This document shows positions 6,504 to 10,968 of a DNA stretch of 10,968 bases, piece after piece. The DNA lies in contig DATBJU010000126.1 in assembly GCA_036556265.1 (NCBI GenBank), forward strand, positions 1 to 10,968. Direction: 5' to 3'. The notes under the pieces are model-generated. The model was given only the letters and a program-made list of their open reading frames with translations. It made no database searches and was not told the DNA's origin. Made by a program: the position numbers and the translations under genes. Origin of the DNA: JAUSIF01 sp036556265 (GTDB taxonomy: Bacteria; Pseudomonadota; Alphaproteobacteria; Rhizobiales; Xanthobacteraceae). Numbering within the stretch: position 1 is the stretch's first letter; each line of letters starts with the position of its first letter.

Positions 6504-6533
6504 AAGCCTTAACCACAGCAGGGTGGGGCTTTT
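6504..6533 (+). promoter_or_regulatory. Terminator-like hairpin in the exporter upstream region
   Basis: AAGCC (6504-6508) pairs with GGCTT (6527-6531), and CCAC (6513-6516) with GTGG (6523-6526), with a TTAA bulge and a 6-nt loop, followed by two more Ts. It faces the ABC transporter. It may be an attenuator, a weak terminator, or chance; no promoter is clear upstream of it. Confidence 0.25.
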
Positions 6534-6539
6534 CGGTGC

Positions 6540-6587
6540 ACGGCACGCCTTGCCCTCGCCCCGTGGACACGGAATAACCCGTGCCGT
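6540..6587 (+). repeat. Nested inverted repeats ending just before the exporter start codon
   Basis: ACGGCACG (6540-6547) and CGTGCCGT (6580-6587) are perfect complements, 32 nt apart, and the right arm ends one base before ATG 6589. Inside is a second hairpin, CCGT (6561-6564) with ACGG (6569-6572). If transcribed, the leader could hide the translation start. Confidence 0.35.
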
Positions 6588-6588
6588 C

Positions 6589-7344
6589 ATGAATCAGCCT
6601 GCCATCAAGGCCGAAGCGCTGACCAAGCATTACGGAGAGGCCGTCGCCGTGAACGGCGTGTCGTTCGTGATTGCGAGCGGCTGCATCGCAGGCCTCCTGG
6701 GCGGGAACGGCGCAGGCAAGACCACGACGATCGGCATGATCATGGGCCTGGTCGCGCCGACCAGCGGTCGCGTGCTCGTGTTCGGCGCGGACATGGTGCG
6801 CGAGCCCTATCGCGTGCTGCATCGGATGAACTTCGAGAGCCCGTATGTCGACCTCCCGCATCGGCTCACGGTACGGCAGAATCTCACCGTATTCGGCATC
6901 CTCTATGGCGTCTCGCATATCGGCGAACGGATCGATCGGCTCGCGGCTGACCTCGACCTTGCGGAATTCATCGACCGGCCGGCGGGCAAGCTTTCAGCAG
7001 GGCAGAAGACCCGCGTCGCCCTCGCCAAGGCGCTCGTGAACGAGCCCGATCTTCTCGTGCTCGACGAACCGACGGCGTCACTCGATCCCGATACCGCCGA
7101 CTGGATCCGCGGACATCTCGAACAATATCGCGAACGCAAGAATGCGACGATTCTGCTCGCCTCGCACAACATGGGCGAGGTCGAGCGCTTGTGCGATCGC
7201 GTGCTGATGATGAAGCGGGGCAACATCGTCGACGACGGATCGCCGTCGCAGCTGCTCGCGCGCTACGGCCGGCAAAACCTCGAGGAAGTCTTTCTCGACG
7301 TCGTGCGCAACCGGCGCGAGCCCATGCGCGAGGCCGCCTCGTGA
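6589..7344 (+). CDS. ABC-2 type transporter, ATP-binding protein
   Basis: A 251-residue ABC ATPase that would power the permease encoded next. Walker A is GGNGAGKTT (38-46, Lys44); the signature motif is LSAGQ (135-139) rather than LSGGQ; Walker B is LLVLDEP (155-161, catalytic Glu160); the D loop is SLD (164-166) and the switch His is 193. The region normally holding the Q-loop glutamine reads MNFESPYVDLP (80-90), so the Gln appears replaced by Glu83 or Ser84. The C-terminal LEEVFLDVVR is typical of ABC-2 exporter ATPases (drug, polysaccharide, lipid or heme-type exporters). ATG 6589 is chosen because similarity begins at once after it; the binding site is weak (GGA at 6571-6573) and the upstream frame lacks a better start. 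The substrate cannot be predicted. Confidence 0.93.
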   Translation: MNQPAIKAEALTKHYGEAVAVNGVSFVIASGCIAGLLGGNGAGKTTTIGMIMGLVAPTSGRVLVFGADMVREPYRVLHRMNFESPYVDLPHRLTVRQNLTVFGILYGVSHIGERIDRLAADLDLAEFIDRPAGKLSAGQKTRVALAKALVNEPDLLVLDEPTASLDPDTADWIRGHLEQYRERKNATILLASHNMGEVERLCDRVLMMKRGNIVDDGSPSQLLARYGRQNLEEVFLDVVRNRREPMREAAS

Positions 7345-8153
7345 ACGCTAGCGCGCTCGCCATCTCCCCGCGTCGCGTCGGCGCGATGATCCTGCGGCAC
7401 TGGTATCTGCTGCGTTCGTCGTGGCCGCGACTGTTCGAGCTCATCTACTGGCCGGCCGTGCAGATGTTCATGTGGGGATTCCTGCAGATCGGCATCGCAC
7501 GCCAGCCGGGCGCGCTCGCCGCGACCGTGAGTACGTTCCTCGCCGCGTTTCTCCTCTGGGACATCTTGTTCCGCGGACAGATCGGCTACTCGATGTCGTT
7601 TCTCGAGGAGATGTGGTCGCGCAACATGCCGAACCTGATGATCAGCCCATTGCGGGCCAGCGAGTTCGTGCTGGCGCTGATCGTCATGAGCGTCGTGCGG
7701 CTCTCGATCGGCCTCATCCCGGTGACGCTGCTCGCGATTCTGTTCTTCGGATTCAATCTGTGGGCGCTCGGAGTCGCGCTGGCGGCGTTCTTCGCCAATC
7801 TTCTGCTCACGAGCTGGTCGGTCGGAATGTTCTGCTCCGGACTCGTGCTGCGACATGGAATGGGCGCGGAGAGCCTCGCCTGGAGTCTCATGTTCTTTTT
7901 TCTTCCGCTCACGTGCGTGTACTACCCGGTGACGACGCTGCCGGTTTGGATTCAACCAGTTGCCTGGGCGTTGCCGCCGACCGCCGTGTTCGAGGGCATG
8001 CGTGCCCTCGTGATCGATCACGCGTTCCGCGCCGATCTCATGCTGTGGGCGCTCGGTCTCAACCTCATCTGGCTCACCGCGGGCGCGATCAGCTTCATGT
8101 GGCTACTGCGCGCGTCGCGCCGCTCCGGTTCCCTGCTGCAAATCGGCGAGTGA
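7341..8153 (+). CDS. ABC-2 type transporter permease
   Basis: A 270-residue inner-membrane permease that forms the exporter with the preceding ATPase. GTG 7341 overlaps the ATPase stop as GTGA, showing translational coupling. About six hydrophobic segments are visible (about 33-51, 58-76, 108-134, 141-165, 178-196, 237-256). The short cytoplasmic coupling region NLMISPLRASEFVLAL (98-113) and the segment YYPVTTLPVWIQPVAWALPP followed by EGMRAL are characteristic of ABC2_membrane proteins. The N-terminus is cytoplasmic and basic (RR, R19, R25, R30). No accessory periplasmic or outer-membrane partner is encoded nearby, so the substrate is unknown. No terminator is visible before the phaZ promoter. 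Confidence 0.93.
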   Translation: MNASALAISPRRVGAMILRHWYLLRSSWPRLFELIYWPAVQMFMWGFLQIGIARQPGALAATVSTFLAAFLLWDILFRGQIGYSMSFLEEMWSRNMPNLMISPLRASEFVLALIVMSVVRLSIGLIPVTLLAILFFGFNLWALGVALAAFFANLLLTSWSVGMFCSGLVLRHGMGAESLAWSLMFFFLPLTCVYYPVTTLPVWIQPVAWALPPTAVFEGMRALVIDHAFRADLMLWALGLNLIWLTAGAISFMWLLRASRRSGSLLQIGE

Positions 8154-8202
8154 AACCGCGGGAAAACCTACGCTCACGCCATCTTTACGCTGGCTCTTTA
8201 CA

Positions 8203-8231
8203 TTGACGCCCTGCACCACGGCACCTATGTT
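8203..8231 (+). promoter_or_regulatory. Putative sigma-70 promoter of phaZ
   Basis: TTGACG (8203-8208) and TATGTT (8226-8231) are separated by exactly 17 nt, the best promoter match in the window. It lies in the 122-nt gap after the exporter genes and puts the transcription start about 35-40 nt before the phaZ ATG. Confidence 0.55.
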
Positions 8232-8240
8232 GCAACGCAG
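8230..8240. promoter_or_regulatory. Candidate PhaR operator
   Basis: TTGC (8230-8233), AAC, GCAG (8237-8240) is one base from the CTGC-N3-GCAG type site reported for PhaR, the PHB-responsive repressor of alphaproteobacteria. It overlaps the -10 element and start region of the phaZ promoter, where a repressor would act. The GTTGCAAC palindrome (8229-8236) overlaps it. Confidence 0.3.
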
Positions 8241-8275
8241 CAGGGCTGGGTCGACGGGGCACGGGAAAGAGACGA

Positions 8276-9598
8276 ATGCCGATCGGTGAATTTGGCGGAG
8301 TGCCCCATCTGCCGGGCGATGGCGGCGCGCGACTTACGACGCCACTTTACTGGCTCTATGAATGGAGCCAGGCCGTACTCAATCCGTCGCGTGCGCTCGC
8401 CGATGTGACGCGACTCTATTTCAAGAACCCGCTCAATCCATTCGCGCATACCACCTTTGGAAAATCGGTCGCGGCGACCGCCGAGATCTACGAGCGCGCG
8501 GTGCGGCGCTACGCGAAGCCGGATTGGCGCATCGATTCCACGATCGTCGGCGGCGAGCGCATCCCGGTGCAGATTTCGACCATTTGGGAGCGGCCGTTCT
8601 GCCGGCTTCTGCATTTCGAGCGCGTGTTCGATCATCCGCTGCGCCACGAGCAGCCAAAAGTCCTGCTCGTCGCGCCGATGTCGGGCCACTATCCGACTCT
8701 GCTGCGCGGAACGGTCGAAGCGTTCCTGCCGAACCACGACGTGTACATCACCGAGTGGGTCGACGCGCGCATGGTGCCGCTGTCGCAGGGCCACTTCGAT
8801 CTCGACGACTACATCGACTACGTCATCTCGATGCTGCATCGTCTCGGTGGCGACTGCCACATCATCGCCGTGTGCCAGCCCTCCGTCCCCGTGCTCGCGG
8901 CGATCGCGGTCATGGAGGCGAAGAGCGATCCCTACGTCCCGCATTCCATGATCCTCATGGGCGGTCCGATCGACACACGGGTTAACCCGACTGCCGTCAA
9001 TCGGCTCGCCGAAACACGCGGTATCGGCTGGTTCCGCCGTAACGTGATCGGGCGGGTGCCGTTTCCGCATCCCGGCTTCATGCGTGAGGTCTATCCAGGC
9101 TTCCTGCAGCTTACCGGCTTCATCAGCATGAACTTCGAGCGGCATCTCGACGCGCACCGGCAGATGTTCGAGCATCTTGTCGGCGGCGACGGCGACTCCG
9201 CGGACAAGCACCGCGAATTCTATGACGAGTATCTTGCGGTCATGGACCTGACCGCCGAATTCTATCTGCAGACGGTCGAAACCGTGTTCGCCCGCCATGC
9301 CCTTCCGAAGGGCGAGATGACCCACCGTGACGTCCCCGTCGACCCGGCGAAGATCCGTCGCGTTGCGCTGCTCACGGTCGAGGGGGAACACGACGACATC
9401 TCCGGTCTCGGGCAGACGGAGGCGGCGCACAAGCTCTGCGTGAACATCCCGGCCGACAAGAAGGCGCACTACATGCAGCCTTCTGTCGGACATTACGGCG
9501 TGTTCAACGGCTCGCGCTTCCGTTCGGAGATCGCGCCGCGCATCGCCGACTTCATCCGCACCCAGCATCAGGCCAGGCGCAAATTCAAGGCCGCCTGA
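8276..9598 (+). CDS. phaZ: Intracellular polyhydroxyalkanoate (PHB) depolymerase
   Basis: A 440-residue enzyme of the intracellular PHB depolymerase family (TIGR01849-type), which releases 3-hydroxybutyrate units from amorphous storage granules. It lacks a signal peptide, as expected for granule-bound cytoplasmic enzymes. The family uses Cys instead of Ser as nucleophile: Cys200 in AVCQPSVPVL. The acid is Asp373 or Asp374 (VEGEHDDISG) and the base His406 (VGHYGVF); these spacings closely match the Cys183-Asp355-His388 triad of the Ralstonia enzyme. The conserved N-terminal PLYWLYEW and APMSGHYPTLLRGTV segments are present. ATG 8276 is preceded by GGGAAAGAG. It has its own promoter and looks monocistronic. 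Known biology suggests control by carbon status, possibly through PhaR. Confidence 0.95.
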   Translation: MPIGEFGGVPHLPGDGGARLTTPLYWLYEWSQAVLNPSRALADVTRLYFKNPLNPFAHTTFGKSVAATAEIYERAVRRYAKPDWRIDSTIVGGERIPVQISTIWERPFCRLLHFERVFDHPLRHEQPKVLLVAPMSGHYPTLLRGTVEAFLPNHDVYITEWVDARMVPLSQGHFDLDDYIDYVISMLHRLGGDCHIIAVCQPSVPVLAAIAVMEAKSDPYVPHSMILMGGPIDTRVNPTAVNRLAETRGIGWFRRNVIGRVPFPHPGFMREVYPGFLQLTGFISMNFERHLDAHRQMFEHLVGGDGDSADKHREFYDEYLAVMDLTAEFYLQTVETVFARHALPKGEMTHRDVPVDPAKIRRVALLTVEGEHDDISGLGQTEAAHKLCVNIPADKKAHYMQPSVGHYGVFNGSRFRSEIAPRIADFIRTQHQARRKFKAA

Positions 9599-9612
9599 GG
9601 CAAGGCTTGCCT
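9598..9612. repeat. Near-perfect palindrome directly after phaZ
   Basis: AGGCAAG (9598-9604), G, CTTGCCT (9606-9612), starting on the last base of the phaZ stop codon. A second, imperfect dyad follows (CGGAAGC / GCTTTCG, about 9613-9627). There is no T-run, so an intrinsic terminator is doubtful; it could protect the 3' end of the transcript or mark a factor-dependent stop. Confidence 0.35.
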
Positions 9613-9668
9613 CGGAAGCAGCTTTCGCATTGCCTAGAGTCGACGCGATTCGATTCGGCGCAGGCGGT

Positions 9669-10433
9669 ATGCAGTTTTCGCTCCCATTCTTCCTTCGCAA
9701 GGAACCCGACCCGGGCGAACGGCGCCTTGTCGTCTCCTGCGCGCACGAAGCGTTCGAGGTGACGCTTCGACGGCATCCGCGCGCCCGCCGCTACACGCTC
9801 CGCGTCCTGGAAAAGAGCCGCGAAGTGGTGCTGACGATCCCGCCGCGCGGGTCCCTGCGCGAGGCGCGCGCGTTCGCCGAGCGGAGCGCCGACTGGATCG
9901 CGGCGCGCATCAAAAAGATTCCCGATCCGATACCGTTCACCGAGGGGGCGACGATTCCGTTGCGCGGCGTTCCGCACCGGGTCGCGCATCGGCCCGCCTC
10001 GCACGGCACCGTGTGGACCGAAAGCACCGCCGATGGCGCGATGCTTCTCTGCGTTGCGGGCCGAGCGCCGCACCTCGCCCGCCGCATCACCGATTTCCTG
10101 AAGCGCGAGGCAAGGCGAGAGCTTTCCACCGCGACGCGCCGGCACGCCGCCGCGCTTGCCGTCACAGTCGAGCGAATTGCCGTGCGTGATACCGCGAGCC
10201 GCTGGGGCTCCTGCTCGCACGACGGGTCGGTTTCCTATTCGTGGCGGCTGATCCTCGCACCGCCCTTCGTGCTCGACTATCTCGCCGCGCATGAAGTCGC
10301 GCACCGGCGCGAGCTCAATCACTCGCCGCGGTTCTGGCGGGTCGTCGACCAGCTGACCCCGGATCGCCGCCGCGCCGAAGCGTGGCTCAAGGCCCAAGGC
10401 AATTCGTTGCACCGCTACGGCGCGGCGAACTGA
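9669..10433 (+). CDS. YgjP-type (SprT-like/M48) zinc metallopeptidase
   Basis: A 254-residue protein of the YgjP/DUF45 group of putative zinc metallopeptidases. The C-terminal half has the signature SRWGSCS (178-184) and the zinc site HEVAHRRELNHSPRFW, with ligands His208 and His212, catalytic Glu209 and third ligand His218. The N-terminal part shows the usual strand-rich region with RRHPRARRYTLRV. The in vivo substrate of the family is not known. The frame is open to a TTG at 9630, but ATG 9669 is preferred: it is the first ATG, family similarity starts close by, and AGGCGG lies immediately before it, though the spacing is tight. No signal peptide is evident. It follows phaZ by 70 nt and ends 3 nt from the stop of the opposing penicillin-binding protein gene. 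Confidence 0.88.
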   Translation: MQFSLPFFLRKEPDPGERRLVVSCAHEAFEVTLRRHPRARRYTLRVLEKSREVVLTIPPRGSLREARAFAERSADWIAARIKKIPDPIPFTEGATIPLRGVPHRVAHRPASHGTVWTESTADGAMLLCVAGRAPHLARRITDFLKREARRELSTATRRHAAALAVTVERIAVRDTASRWGSCSHDGSVSYSWRLILAPPFVLDYLAAHEVAHRRELNHSPRFWRVVDQLTPDRRRAEAWLKAQGNSLHRYGAAN

Positions 10434-10436
10434 GAT

Positions 10437-10968
10437 CTACCGTCGTCCGAACAGGCGCTCGAGCAGCCAGTTGTCGAGTGGCGCGTCTTCATGCGCGGGG
10501 CCGCGCGGCGACGGACCTTCCTCGATCGGCGCCGGCGGCGCGCCGGCGAACGCGGGCTGCTCCACTGCCCCGGGCAGGGCGACCACGGGCGCGTTCTCGT
10601 GCGCCACACGCATGAAGCGGTTCCACACGTCGACCGGCAAGTTCGAGCCGGACGCGCGTTTGGTCGGCGAGTTGTCGTCGTTGCCGAGCCAGACGCCGGT
10701 CACGAGCCGGCCCGTGTAGCCGATGAACCAGGCGTCGCGAAAATCCTGGCTGGTGCCGGTCTTGCCCGCGGCCGGCCAGCCGGGGATGCGCGCCCGCTGC
10801 GCGGTGCCGGTGAGCAATGTCTCTTCCAGCATGCGATTCATCATCGGCACGTGGCGCGGCGACACGACCGTGCCGACACCAGACGCGCTCCGCGCGTAGA
10901 CGATCTTTCCGTCGCGGCTCCGCACGCGCTCGATCACGTGTGGAATGACGCCGATGCCGCCGTTTGCG
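10437..10968 (-). CDS. Class A penicillin-binding protein (PBP1A family), C-terminal part
   Basis: The last 177 residues of a bifunctional peptidoglycan glycosyltransferase/transpeptidase; the start lies beyond the right edge. The visible part begins with ANGGIGVIPHVIERVR, the conserved strand region of PBP1A-type transpeptidase domains, and contains the third active-site box KTGTS in AAGKTGTSQDFRDAWFIGYT, then GVWLGNDDNSPT. The SxxK and SxN boxes and the glycosyltransferase domain would be off the window. After the fold comes a Pro/Ala/Glu-rich tail of about 40 residues ending in DNWLLERLFGRR; similar tails are seen in rhizobial PBP1A-family proteins. The enzyme is anchored in the inner membrane and cross-links peptidoglycan in the periplasm. 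Which paralogue it is cannot be decided from this fragment. Confidence 0.93.
   Translation of the reverse strand, partial: ANGGIGVIPHVIERVRSRDGKIVYARSASGVGTVVSPRHVPMMNRMLEETLLTGTAQRARIPGWPAAGKTGTSQDFRDAWFIGYTGRLVTGVWLGNDDNSPTKRASGSNLPVDVWNRFMRVAHENAPVVALPGAVEQPAFAGAPPAPIEEGPSPRGPAHEDAPLDNWLLERLFGRR

Noticed and set aside
5048..6577. Plus-strand open frames of about 226 and 259 codons opposite actS
   Set aside because: Antisense shadows of a complete RegB-type kinase; no family similarity or ribosome binding sites.
7263..8021. Minus-strand open frame of about 250 codons opposite the permease
   Set aside because: Glu/Arg/His-rich shadow of a hydrophobic gene, as expected when transmembrane codons are read in reverse.
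8225..9700. Minus-strand open frame of about 490 codons opposite phaZ, longer than phaZ itself
   Set aside because: It is an artefact of GC-rich codon bias: the translation is rich in Arg/His/Asp with no recognisable domain, and phaZ on the other strand has full family motifs and a good start.

Overview
This window looks like ordinary chromosomal core from a high-GC alphaproteobacterium, most likely a member of the Hyphomicrobiales (Rhizobiales). That placement rests on gene content rather than on a taxonomic marker: a RegB/RegA-type redox sensor pair in a kinase-regulator operon (ActS/ActR), the alphaproteobacterial repair protein MmcB, an intracellular PHB depolymerase, alphaproteobacterial-style tRNAs with encoded CCA, and a PBP1A-type transpeptidase ending in a rhizobial-looking tail. 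The genus cannot be read from this sequence.

Layout, left to right. (1) 1-679: the end of an unrecognised reading frame and a small 105-residue protein with an antibiotic-monooxygenase-like look, somewhat lower in GC (about 56% by hand count over 181-660). (2) 680-769: tRNA-Ser(GGA) on the minus strand. (3) 884-2896: plus-strand run of a small two-helix membrane protein, msrA, a YqhA/UPF0114 membrane protein and a DUF4345 membrane protein. The last three are close enough (18 and 2 nt) to be one transcript. (4) 2908-2984: tRNA-Arg(CCG), minus strand. (5) 3041-4464: a divergent pair, an arylformamidase-like alpha/beta hydrolase (minus) and mmcB (plus). (6) 4481-6454: the actS-actR operon (minus). 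(7) 6589-8153: a two-gene ABC-2 type exporter (plus) with a 4-nt stop/start overlap. (8) 8276-9598: phaZ with its own good promoter. (9) 9669-10433: a YgjP-type zinc metallopeptidase, converging with 3 nt to spare on (10) a class A penicillin-binding protein cut by the right edge.

Functionally the region mixes redox sensing (ActS/ActR), oxidised-protein repair (MsrA), DNA damage repair (MmcB), carbon-store mobilisation (PhaZ), peptidoglycan synthesis and an exporter of unknown substrate. There is no stretch over 300 bases without a gene. No transposase, phage gene, CRISPR array or toxin-antitoxin pair was seen. I found no convincing undescribed system. The observations worth a second look are small: a mismatched tRNA-Ser anticodon stem, a possible island edge at that tRNA, a candidate PhaR operator on the phaZ promoter, a near-consensus LexA box before mmcB, and structured leader sequence before the exporter.
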